Assembly: GCA_034440615.1 (NCBI GenBank)
Contig: JAOTOM010005112.1
Span: 930,735 to 994,734 of the forward strand
Direction of reading: 5' to 3'
Source: Ashinkailepas kermadecensis
Taxonomy: Eukaryota; Arthropoda; Thecostraca; Neolepadidae
DNA: 64,000 nucleotides
The position numbers and the translations under genes are program-made. Positions 40,859 through 51,292 of the stretch are shown here, piece by piece. The notes beneath the pieces were generated by a model. The model did not search any database. It saw only the letters and a list, made by a program, of their open reading frames with translations, and was not told the DNA's origin. Position 1 is the stretch's first letter. Each line of letters starts with the position of its first letter.

Positions 40859-43800
40859 GTAAGTGCTTATTATCTGTTTCTCTTCAGCGCTGTATCTTTT
40901 GTATTTGTAAGTTCGTAGTTTGTGTGGTCGACGGCATCGTTGCGCGATGGCTTGTGCTGTAGTATTCAGCCGGCGTACCACATCCCGTGGCGGCCGGTCG
41001 AGAGCACCTTGACGCCGTGACTAATGACGTGGTGGTCCTCAGCCAGCGTACCAGAACCTACGGCAGCGAGTTGAGAACGCAGTTACCTCATTTCTGGGAA
41101 AGCAGAAATGGACGCCGGGTCTCAACCGGAACCAGCTGCGCGAGCGACTCAGGAAACACCTCACAGAGTAGGTGACCGCTGTTGGGTTGGGGCAACCTGC
41201 GTACTCGGTGCGTGGGGGAGTACCTGATGGTAGACTTTGTCAGCTGGCGCGCCGCGCATAAATGGCACAAGATACCCCGGGGAAAGCTGCAATTCCGTAT
41301 TGGTTATACTCCCAAATGTTGTGTTTGTGTGGGCACTACGTGGAGGCTTACGGTTGGCATAAGATCTTACTGGGATGATTTTCTCTCTTCTTGGTATCTA
41401 GATCTTTCCTTGGGTTCTTTTGCGACGCGTTCAACCGCTAGGTCATATAGCGTCGCCAACCTCTCACGCCGATTGGCCGCGGGTGGACTCGGTAAATGCC
41501 GTCGGTTGTGAGATTCGAAACCACAATCTTGCGATCCAGAGTCCGACGCTCTACCAACTGAGCTACTTTCCAATTATGAATATTTTCAGCAGCAACGTAA
41601 AGTTTCGTGTCGTCCTCTCCTAAACATGTTGCAACGGTGACACGTGAATTCCCGACAGCAGTGCGTAAAGTGCTCCCTTTGGTGCAATTTGACGTAGGCA
41701 CAGTTCCAAGCTTAACTACTTTGCACTAAAATGCTATTATAAGTTGTTCAGTCATGAGAACATGTATTGATTGTCAGCACATTTTGCAATTCAATGTGTA
41801 AACTTGCCTTGTTATTGGAGAGTATATCCTTGTATGACATGTAATTAATTAATTAAATCTCATTGCTCAACTGGTGGTCCTCTTCATAAAATGTTTTGAA
41901 AGAAAATTGTGTACTACGTTGTGAATTTGCGATGGTGCTAACTTTCTTTTCCTCCCTTAATGCCCAAAATACATGCTTCCAAAGCTGTGATAGTCTTTTC
42001 ACCTTCCCCTCCCACGGGGAGGATGCCGATTAAGCTTTGACCTGTGACTACCTGCGCCAGCTCACGGTTTCTGGAGATCGGCGTGGACCGCATTGTGGAC
42101 CAAGTAGTGGACCGCAACATCTACACCACCTACATGCCACAGATCCACCAGCTGGTCAATGAGACGCTGGACGTCAAGGATGACAAGGAAGGTTCGTTCT
42201 GGGGCATACTCACATGAGCGAGATCGGAAACATGGTGGTCGAGTGCGGCTACCACCAACTAGCAATTTCATTGCTGGTTTGATTCCAGCAAACCAGTTTC
42301 TATCCGAAACATTGTTAATTATTATGATACTGTCCTCAATTTGTTGTCAGCTTCCGAATTGGCCATCAGACTGATTGTCAATGTTCATTTTTATGCAGCG
42401 GAGAACTGGGGTGGCATTGTGGAAGACATTGAAACGTCATCAATGGCTTGTCAAGCAATGTTTCAGAAAATGTAAATAATGTTAAGCGTAAAACGATTAG
42501 ACTACTTTCAATTGCATGCGATGTCCAAGCGAATGCGGAGCCAATTATTTTTTTCCACTTGGCTATGCGGCTCTAAGCAGTGGTCTGCTTTGGATCCTTG
42601 AGACATGCCATATTGCCCAATCTACGCTCAAAAGTAGATCTGTGTTATGTATAGCGATGTTCCATTTACCTAAAAAAATCAGTACTGCACTGAATTGCAT
42701 TTTCTCGTGAACGTAGTCGATTTATTCCTACATGAGCCCAGTTTCGCATGCCACGATTACTGTCGTGTACCATATATGGGTGGAACCTCGAAATTAAGTG
42801 ACTGGGAGAGTGAACATCACTTACCCCACTGGTGGCGCCCGACTAGGAGAGTGGACCCCACGTACCCCACCGGTGGCGCCTGACTGGGAGAGTGGACCCC
42901 ACGTACCCCACCGGTGGCGCCTGACTGGGAGAGTGGACCCCACGTACCCCACCGGTGGCGCCTGACTGGGAGAGTGGACCCCACGTACCCCACCGGTGGC
43001 GCCTGACTGGGAGAATGGATCCACGTACCCCACCGGTGGCGCCTGACTGGGAGAATGGATCCCACGTACCCAATCGGTGGCGCCTGACTGGGAGAGTAGA
43101 CCCCACTGCCCCACCGGTGGCGCCTGACTGGGAGAATGGATCCACGTACCCCACCGGTGGCGCCTGACTGGGAGAGCGGATCCCACGTACCTCACCGGTG
43201 GCGCACCGGTCGCACGTACCTCACGTATGTGTCGAAATTCGATGTAGCTCACCACTATGGGTCTGTTCCCGAGCCCTCATCCGGAATAGGTTGAGCGTCC
43301 ATTTCCTCTACCGGCCGTTCCTGCGCCTCATCCGGAATTGGTTTACCCTCATCGAACCTCCACCGGATGAGAAAAACCTAATCCGGCCGGTCGGCGGTTG
43401 AGGAAGAAATGCGACAAGCGTGCCGCAACAGTGGCCTTCAGCATCAAATAATTTTTAATCTGGCTTAGGCCAGGAGCACAGTCATTGGGTTGTATAATTC
43501 GCAACTTTCTTTATTTTAGACCTATATTTGTTTGGAAGAAATCCAAGAGACATGGGATATGTGATGGATATGAGCAGTCACCCATGTTTTGTGTCACCCA
43601 ACTTTGTCGCCAGTGCACTTCGGGAGCATCCAATGCACAAGTGGAAATCGGAGCTGGGTGTCTTAAATTTGATGAGCAAATTGTAGGTTCAGTCATGCAT
43701 GCCAATTTGCATGCATTTCATGGGGCATGCTTGCTGGTATGCATCCATGTATGTATCAGTGGCTGATGGAGGAGCTCCGTGCGCACTCCACATGGGAAGG

Positions 43801-46800
43801 TGGTTTCCCTCTAACGCATGGGTGTTGAGAATTATGAAAATTATTGGGGGAAATATATGAAGGCAGTGGCCAGGCCCAAATGGATTGGAGGGCACACTCC
43901 CTATGGTCCAATGTTAGCAGTTAAAATTATTGGGGTAGGGCAAACCAACATTAAGTGGCACTTGCATCCTCAAAAATACAAAAGCAACACCACTGTTCAA
44001 ACGGGTAGCCCGCCGAGTACACCGTACTACTCGAGTGCCCCTCGCTAAACGGTATTTCGTCCGAAGTTGCCCCTCTCCTAGTAAAAGACTTTAATTCAGT
44101 ATGCCCCAGTGCAGTCCCCTTCCCCAGCTTAATAAATATTCTTCTGAACGAGAGCGTCAAGGAACTTCCGCAACCGCGCCCCTCCGAGGAAATGACTCTC
44201 CTCCAGACGGGTGCCTGCCTTCCCCGCCCTTGAAAATGTCTGGATCCGCCCCTGGAATAAATGCTTTTGAGCTCCTGAAGCAGCACAAGCCATCGCCATC
44301 CACTGTGCGTCAGTTTCCCGGTCGGGGTCGGAATCAGAAAACATAGCTTGCAGCGTACTTTATTCATCCTCCAATAGCTACTGCACAATAGGATTCATTG
44401 GGCTTTCACAACAGCAAGTAAGTATATCAATTAATAAAAATATCGGCACTGCCACTTGCAAGATCGGAGCAAGGACCGAGAATGCCACCGATTTGCACAT
44501 ATGCGCCAAATAGCACTACAACCATACCACCGCCAACAGTTGATTGAAGGACAAAACTCTACCGGTCGTTCCCGCGCCTCGACCTGGAAGACCTCCACTG
44601 GCCGAAGCTCAACCTATTCCAGATGAGGGCGCGGGAACAGACCCCACGGCAGACAGGCCTGTCAAGTTTCAGTACAGCATCCCACTACGGTGGATGTGGT
44701 TACACCTACATAAAAGTTGCACCTTGTTGCTCAACCCCATGCATTTGGCTTCAATTTTTACCTCTTATTTTTAGTGTGGGCCCGGCATGCGCAATAATAT
44801 CGAATCCTGATCATGCAATATACGTACTGTCAAAATGTATTGTGACAATTAAAACTTGTATTCGTTTGCAAAAAAGGCACCCACAATACGATTAAGGAAC
44901 TGCAATCTTGACGACCTTGTTTGCAGTTGTGCAATTCGGCAAACAAAATATATCCATCCATCCCCCCCTGTTGAATACTTCTCGCGTCCCCGCTTTGAAT
45001 ACACCCGTTAGTCTGAGAAGTAGCAGGATATCGAAAAGGCCTGCAAGTATGCGTTAATATAGCATTAATATGAAATCTGATTTATCATATTCATGTGATT
45101 TAGTTACCATACTGGTGTTTCCGCATTTAACGTACTGGTTGGCAGCTCGGGCCTCGCACATACTGAGGGAGCGTAACCATATTGAAAACGATGATCGATG
45201 CTGGAACGATGATTTGCCGTCCACATTTTGGAGAAATAACACTTTTGAGAGAAAGTGAGAGAAACACTTTCTTCAAAAGTGAGAGAAACACTTGACTCCA
45301 TGGTCAAACTCACGGACTGTGCCTTCATCCACGAGATCATGCAGCATGCAGATTAGTCCTAAAATCTCAAAAGCTTTGTCTCAGCTCAGCTCACGTTTCC
45401 GAGCGCACTATGCTGACAACCGAATTCAAATGCTGAGGTGCCCACTGGAGGCAGCAAAGAAAACTGTTCATGTCAGCTTTATTCGCGTGTGGAGTAGCCT
45501 GAACGTGAGTTACATGGTATGGAAATTCATACTAGTTTAGAAAGGTCGTCAATGAGACACTAATGACTCGATCTATGTCGGTGCTTGTATTTTAACAATG
45601 CTTTATTTTTTACACACGCCGGAGGGTCCATCACCTATCGCGGCCCGGAGGGGCGGATTCGCCCCCACCCCTCTAAACAAAATATATCGGAAGCTGCTGA
45701 AACTAGAAGCACACAATTTGGAGGGTAGATTGTGGCTGTAGTAAAATCGATGAGGTATTCATTTCATGACCCTATGTCATTGACTTCAGGGTCAAGTGAA
45801 GTCGAGGTCGGCCGCCACACCGCGCCGACGAAACCCTTTTGACCTTGGGTTCTCGGCAGCCGTCGTTTGGTTGACTACACCCCGCAGTTCCTATATTTGT
45901 CAACGGATTTCACAAATTATGTTTGCATAACATGTGCTCATCAATGTTTGACAAAGTCCGAAAGTTTCATTACAATATCCTCGCCCGTGTATGAGATATC
46001 TTCGAAAAACAGGGCGAGTGGGCGGGTTCTACCCTCGTCCCCCCCCCTCCGGTGCGCGTGTTAAAGCTGCGCCCTTGTAAATATTTTACCACTTACTGTA
46101 TGACTGTTCTGTAACAGCCAACGTTGTTTTGGATTCAACAACAACATGCAATGCAATACAATTTCGGACCTTGCCTACATCTTTTCACCACTGTGACGGG
46201 AGGTCATATCAAAAACGTAATTGTTATAACTTAATTTGGCTGTCATATTGAGAATGTACAATATGCTTAGCTTAAGTCAATGTGGTCGAATGAGCAACGT
46301 AAGCAAGTTATGCTGACGTGGAGCTGTACAATCGCTAATTTAACGCTACAGAAAATTATATTGTGTCCATCCCATACGAATGCTTTAGCCACTCAATGTC
46401 TATCTCGCCCACACCCTTCCCTGGATTCCTTTAGCATTTCGCACACATGTGTCAGTGTTGCTTTGTTCTACTTCAGAGAAACTGGACGATGACGTGGAGA
46501 TGGAGGATGCGTCAACCATGCCCACCGACCACGGCAACCCGTTCGGCACGTGGGCTAATCAGTTCCACGCGCGCGTGCCGGATCCGCCGCCGGCGCACAC
46601 GGGTGGCGACAGCTCCATGTCCATTTCGTCGGCGTCCAACGAGTCTGCGCCGGCTGCCGCCGACAGTGACGCGTGCGAAAGCCCCGACATCCGAGCACAG
46701 ATGAGCCCGCTCTCGGACGACGGCAAGCAGGGCTGGGGCTCCTTCCTGGGCAAGACGGGCGACCTGGACTTCAGCGGCATCATGCACAGCGTCGGCCACA

Positions 46801-49001
46801 TAGACCCGGCCATCGATCAGATGATCAAGCTGGAGCTGGAGACGGCACCACGTGAGAGCGAGTTGACCCAGCGCGCCAGCTCGGCCAACTCGAACGTCTC
46901 GCCCGAGGACGGCGAGGCGGATGCTCGGCCACCGCCGCCTCCACCGTTGCCGCCTCTGCCGTCGGTCGACCTGCACAACTTCGTCGGCCCGCCCGACGAG
47001 GAGGCTCACGAGGTGGCGGCGCAGCACGGCGGCGAGTCGGACCGGCACTACCGCGACTCGGACGACGGTCGTGGCGGCGACAGGGACGTCCACCGACTCC
47101 CGCCGGTGAGGCCGCCACGCGAGTCAGACCGCGGCCGCGCCGAGTCGAGCGACGACCGGCGCCGGCGCGAGCGGGCACGTCGCGACGACCGCCATCGACG
47201 CGACCGAGACCGGGACCGGGATCGGGACCGAGACCGGGGCAGAGACCGGGACCGCGACCGGGACCGGGACGACCACGAGCAGCAGCGCGATCGCGGTCGG
47301 CACCACCAGCGGCGTGACCGCGACGACGACGGCGGCGGCGCCGCCAGCCACCGGACGTCGGTCGGCCGCAGCGGGGGCCACGGCCACGGCGGCAGTCGAC
47401 GCGACGGCGAGCGGCCCGGCTCGTCGGCCGGTTCCGGCCAGCGCCACCACGGCTACGGAAACGGCCGCTCGGCCGCCACCACCGGCTCGCCGCAGCAGCA
47501 TCCCGACCGGCCGGACGAGACAGTCAAGAGTGAACCTCGCGACGGGGCCAAGAAGGCGGCGGACGGAAAACAGAGTACGTCACCGGCCAAGAGCAAAGAG
47601 TTGTCCGCGTCCCATACAAAGTCGCCACAGAAGAAATCATCAGGAACAAATAAGTTACAAAAAGGTGAGAGGGTAACTACACGCCACGGAGCGCCGTCCG
47701 GTGTCAAAAAGCCGGTGAACGTATCGGAGAAGTCATCTGTATCCGTGGACAGGGAATCGCCGTCTCCAAACAGAACTGGAAGGTCAGAAAAACAGACGTC
47801 TTCGACTCCCACTGTGCCGTCGAGTATCAAGCCTGCGGTTACACTTGAGGAGACTTTGTCGCCAGAATACAAGGAACCAGCCAGCAGAGCATATTCGTTG
47901 TCAGATCGTACTTCACATTCCACTAAGCCATCGTCCAAGGAGAAGAGCACACCATCGCCCAATGCCAACTCATCAAGCTCATCGCACTCCAAGAAAGCCT
48001 TGGAGGGGAAAACTACGTCGCTATCAGCTACACGCGATTCCAAGTCACCATCTGGCCGTGCGGCCTCTCCCAGCAAGCCGCGCTCGCCGGACTCTGGAGC
48101 GGCCTCGCGCACCAAACCGGCTCCGTTCGCAGAACTGGCACCTCTTCCGCTGCCCACGGAGGACCGGATGGCGCAATTGATGGAGAAGTATGCGCCGCAC
48201 CTGCGCGAGCGCTGGCAAACGACACCCGCCGTCTCGCCCAAGTCGCCGCAACACACATACGCTGGTGAGCGCGTCCGACCCGTCTCTCCGTCCGAATGCC
48301 GCGCGGTGCGCGAGCTGCGGCGGGTCATAGCGGAGCCGGACTCGCTGTCGGTCAGCTCGGTGGACACGGCCGACCTGTCCGACTTTGACGACCGTCTAGA
48401 GCTGGAGCTGGAGCTGACGCCGGAGGAGCTGGCTGCGCTGCACCGGCTCGGCTGGCGCTCCGTCGATGCCGACGACACGCCGCTGGACATTGACGACGGC
48501 GATGAAAGCGTCGACTCGGGCTTCAATCGCTCGGACACGTCCTCATCGGGCTCGACTCGGCCGCTGGTCGACGCCGAAGAGCATATGTCGACCGGCTCGA
48601 GGGTCGGTCGGCTGGTCGACGACGAAGAGACGTCGGCGGCTGACGCCGGCCGACGCCGTAAGCGAGTCGACTACATCGCGCTCAACTCTGGCCTAGACGG
48701 CGAGTCGGCGGCGGCGTTGGCACCGCCGACCGGCCGTCGACGCCGACGGCGGGACCGCGCCGCCGCCGGCGACGGCGACTGGAGCCCGGCTAACAAGCGG
48801 GCGCGCGGCTGGGTGGCCGCGCCCGGGCGCATGTTGCCGCACGTGGCGCTGCACAGGCTGCCCGCCGCCAGCTTAGCCGGCAAACTGGACGCCGACGAGT
48901 GGCACACCAGCGACAAGGAGAACATGGACGGTCTGACCCAGCTGCGAGACCCAGGCGCCGCCGGCGACTCGGTGCGGATACGTCCCAACCTGGCCATCTG
49001 A
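40724..49001 (+). CDS. BOD1/BOD1L (FAM44, Shg1-domain) family protein, 4 exons
   Basis: Coding exons are 40724-40858, 41043-41167, 42061-42191 and 46477-49001, together 2916 nt for 971 aa, with consistent phases. The first three exons encode a domain very close to vertebrate BOD1: IVNELKSRGIFDSFRKDCLA, PAYQNLRQRVEN, KWTPGLNRNQLRERLRKHL, EIGVDRIVDQVVD and YMPQIHQLVNETL. BOD1 acts at kinetochores, BOD1L1 protects replication forks, and yeast Shg1 belongs to the COMPASS methylase. The last exon is long, disordered and acidic/basic, as in BOD1L-type proteins. The start at 40724 is chosen because an in-frame TAG precedes it; the same TCTAG could instead be an acceptor, which would put the true start further upstream. 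Confidence 0.92.
41043..41167 (+). CDS. BOD1-like exon 2
   Basis: Acceptor CCTCAG, 41 codons plus GA, donor GTAGGT. Begins PAYQNLRQRVENAVTSFLGK. An in-frame TAG appears at once if the donor is not used, which supports the splice. Confidence 0.93.
41415..41573 (-). mobile_element. SINE copy 3 with a canonical-looking tRNA head
   Basis: On the minus strand the head reads AGTAGCTCAGTTGGTAGAGC (A box), then GGTTTCGAATC (B box). The body matches the other three SINEs (GTCGCCAACCTCTCACGCCG). Acceptor and T stems do not pair well, so it is not a functional tRNA gene. It lies in intron 2 of the BOD1-like gene. Confidence 0.8.
42061..42191 (+). CDS. BOD1-like exon 3 (end of Shg1 domain)
   Basis: Acceptor GCGCCAG. 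Its first C completes an Asp codon. It encodes SRFLEIGVDRIVDQVVDRNI and YTTYMPQIHQLVNETLDVKD, and ends GAAG before GTTCGT (phase 1). Confidence 0.92.
42786..43210. repeat. 41 bp minisatellite, about 10 copies
   Basis: Units of CCCCACCGGTGGCGCCTGAC followed by TGGGAGAGTGGACCCCACGTA. ACCGGT and GGCGCC palindromes recur in each. It lies in intron 3 of the BOD1-like gene. Confidence 0.95.
43211..46476 (+). other. BOD1-like intron 3, remaining part
   Basis: Contains transposon debris. A segment with a GGATCCGCCCCTGG end lies near 44240. Another at 45640-46070 shares the GGGGCGGATTC and GTGCGCGTGTTAAA ends with the repeats at 25765-26885. No extra exon was supported. Confidence 0.55.
46477..49001 (+). 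CDS. BOD1-like exon 4, large low-complexity last exon
   Basis: It starts after TTCAG at 46472-46476, completing a Glu codon, and runs 840 codons to TGA 48999-49001. Regions in order: an acidic start (LDDDVEMED); a segment with HIDPAIDQMIKLELE near 46790; a Pro block PPPPPPLPPLP near 46925; a charged Arg/Asp repeat at 47165-47340; a Ser/Lys-rich middle (SPAKSKELSASHTKSPQKKS); an acidic part LELELELTPEELAALHRLGW near 48395; and basic RRRKRV and GRRRRRRDR clusters that could be nuclear import signals. GC content is very high in the first 1.1 kb and last 0.9 kb and lower between. No domain beyond these was recognised. Confidence 0.88.
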
Positions 49002-50108
49002 TGGTGCGCCCGTGGAGTTTGCCCTGCCGTCTGAGAGACGTAGGCATGATCTAACCTGAGAGTACGATCAGGTCTCAGATGGATACATCGAAGTCTCGAA
49101 GGGCGCAGATGCATCTCACCTCATCATATGAAGTGTTAAGTTACTCTTGACATGGCTATCGGGAGCGATGTTAATACCTCCTTCCAGATCATCTGATGGA
49201 TGGGTATGCGTGCTAATCTCGCCGCGTGTGTAGTGTCGAAGTGGTCTCACCTTGAGTTTTCATCAGGTATGTGGCTTGCATTGCTTTTATGTAGGGAGGG
49301 TTCCCAATAACGGCAGGTGATCTCAATCATCGAGCTCTGTCGCAAGGGCCAGATTTGCACTACTTGCACGTCCGAGACTAAATGAGTTTTGGGCAGAAAC
49401 TAAAATTCATGTGAAGTGGTGCGATTATTTCGGTTGTTTCCGCCGAGCTGACGGCCCCAGTGCATCGGTAAATACGTCACCGTATGTGATGTTCATCGAA
49501 CAGCTTGTGTGCTGCTATATGAGAAACTGTCCGCCTGGTCCCTGGTCACCCAGTTTTGACTCGGATTAGAGCTCGACCTGCTCCTAGGTGGGTCCAGTCT
49601 CGGCGGCCGCAGACCAACTGAGTGTCTGGTCGACCCGACATGTATCGCCTGAACGGACACCAATCCTGGCGGCGGTCTATCGCTGCCATCTTCTGTACAA
49701 TGCACTGTGTACTGGGTGATGGCACGGGCAGTCAGCACTTCGGCGTTATAGTTGGGTTGGCACGTTTTTTCTCGTGTAATAACTATCGCGGCGGCCGCAC
49801 AATATATTGGAGCTCTAGGCATGCTTTCTTTTTGGCTATTTGATGCGTTCCTGAATTAAATACTTCAATGAAGCCGGTGACGGTGAGTTGCAATGTTTCA
49901 GATGTCCATTCAATTCCACGCCGAACGAGGAGCCTCGTCACACTAGTTTCATCTTTACGTACCATGAGAATAGGGCACGTGCGCCCACAATTATAGATCA
50001 TGACAACACGACAAACATACATTGAAGCAAAGTAGATAGACCCGAACGAATTTACTGAACCCCGAGCTGGGTACACACAGCAACAATGTGTATAGGCATT
50101 TGAATAAA
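49002..50108 (+). other. 3' UTR of the BOD1-like gene (inferred)
   Basis: No recognised gene follows the stop. The first AATAAA on the + strand is at 50103-50108; another is at 50349-50354. The end of the transcript is inferred from these signals only. Confidence 0.4.
50103..50108 (+). terminator. candidate poly(A) signal of the BOD1-like gene (AATAAA)
   Basis: Canonical hexamer 1.1 kb after the stop, followed by GGGTTCAGGAATGTTCG. Assigned by position. Confidence 0.4.
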
Positions 50109-50178
50109 GGGTTCAGGAATGTTCGCAAACGCACAACCCGCTCCAATGTGTGGACAGAATCATGAACTTAATTATGGA

Positions 50179-50184
50179 TTTATT
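50179..50184 (-). terminator. candidate poly(A) signal of ZNHIT1 (AATAAA)
   Basis: AATAAA on the minus strand, 740 bp beyond the ZNHIT1 stop. It lies within 80 bp of the opposite-strand signal of the BOD1-like gene, so the two 3' ends may meet or overlap. Confidence 0.35.
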
Positions 50185-50645
50185 TCCATATTGGTATGAG
50201 CAATACCTGCTTCTTGCAAGCTTATTATTTTCGTGGAATTGGCGTTTTCCCATTTTAAGAATTATTACACTTAGTTTGCTGGAATCTTGTGATCCTAGTG
50301 TGGTGCGGATGTGAAAACTAACCAAGCTACCAAATAATGACTGCAGTATCAATAAAGCTTCAGCTGACGGAACATATATACAGCACTCCTTTGTATATAT
50401 TCAACTGCAGGTCCCACACATACGGCTGTGTTTGGATGGTACCATTTTATGAAATACGATCGCCAGCGAAGCCTCATTGGACTTGGACATGGTCACTAGG
50501 CAACATGCGGAGTATCGCTCATTTACAAACGATTGCGGAAATAAGAAGTCATTTACGGAGATGATGGAGCTGTCGCCTGCACTAGAATCGCAACGAGTCA
50601 GCCAATGACTACTCGTTCGACGTTGATCCATGTTTACATAAGCCG

Positions 50646-50905
50646 CTCGTTCACCAAATTGCCTATACTGGCAGGCTCCAGTCCAGTGGCTCCCGATCAC
50701 GCCGTCCGCCCACTCGTACCAAACTGCCTATACTGGCAGGCTCCAGTCCAGCGGCTCCGGATCACGACCTCCGCCCACGCGTACCAAACAACTCATATTG
50801 GTAGGCTCCAGTCCAGCGGCTCCAGCACACGAAGTCCGCCCACCCGTACCAAACAACTCATACTGGTAGGCTCCAGTCCAGCGGCTCCAGCACACGAAAT
50901 CCGCC
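50646..50905. repeat. 66 bp minisatellite in the ZNHIT1 3' region, about 4 copies
   Basis: Units contain CGCCCACTCGTACCAAAC, then TACTGGCAGGCTCCAGTCCA and GCGGCTCC. The array starts about 20 bp after the ZNHIT1 stop and is probably transcribed in its 3' UTR. Confidence 0.9.
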
Positions 50906-50922
50906 CACTCGCGAGCCGTCAC

Positions 50923-51292
50923 TCACGAGGTCCACTTGAGGCAACGCGTGTCCTGGTGTGTCTGCAGACAACGTGTGCAGCAGTAGCGGGTGCCGCATTG
51001 GACGCAAGTGTAGTTGCTGGGGAAACCACAGACGGCGCACAGGTGTCGCTCCGGCTGACTGCTGGGGCGCGCCACCGCCGAGCTATAGCTGGATACCTCC
51101 GGCTGTGGAGTTTTCGCGGCTGGATCCCGCTCTCGGTCACGCTCCCGGTCACGCTCCCGGTCATGCTCTCGGTCATGCTCTTGGTCCCGGTCACACTCCG
51201 GGTCCCGCTCCCTGTCCCGCTCGCGCTCCTGCTGCTCGTCCCGCTGCAGCTGCTGCTCCTCCTCCAGCAGGGCCGTGAAGTTCTTGCGGAAA
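50923..51292 (-). CDS. ZNHIT1: ZNHIT1 exon 2 (charged insert and HIT zinc finger)
   Basis: It starts after TGCTGCAG with T completing an Arg codon; the stop TGA is at 50925-50923. It encodes FRKNFTALLEEEQQLQRDEQ, the RERD/HDRERD repeat and the HIT finger (CAVCGFPSNYTCVQCGTRYC). It carries no start codon of its own. Confidence 0.96.

Noticed and set aside
41500..41573. A functional tRNA gene on the minus strand
   Set aside because: The A and B boxes are present, but acceptor and T stems pair badly and the unit is fused to the SINE body.
46512..47501. Minus-strand frames opposite the BOD1-like last exon
   Set aside because: They are shadows of a GC-rich coding exon; the + frame carries the splice phase and the stop.
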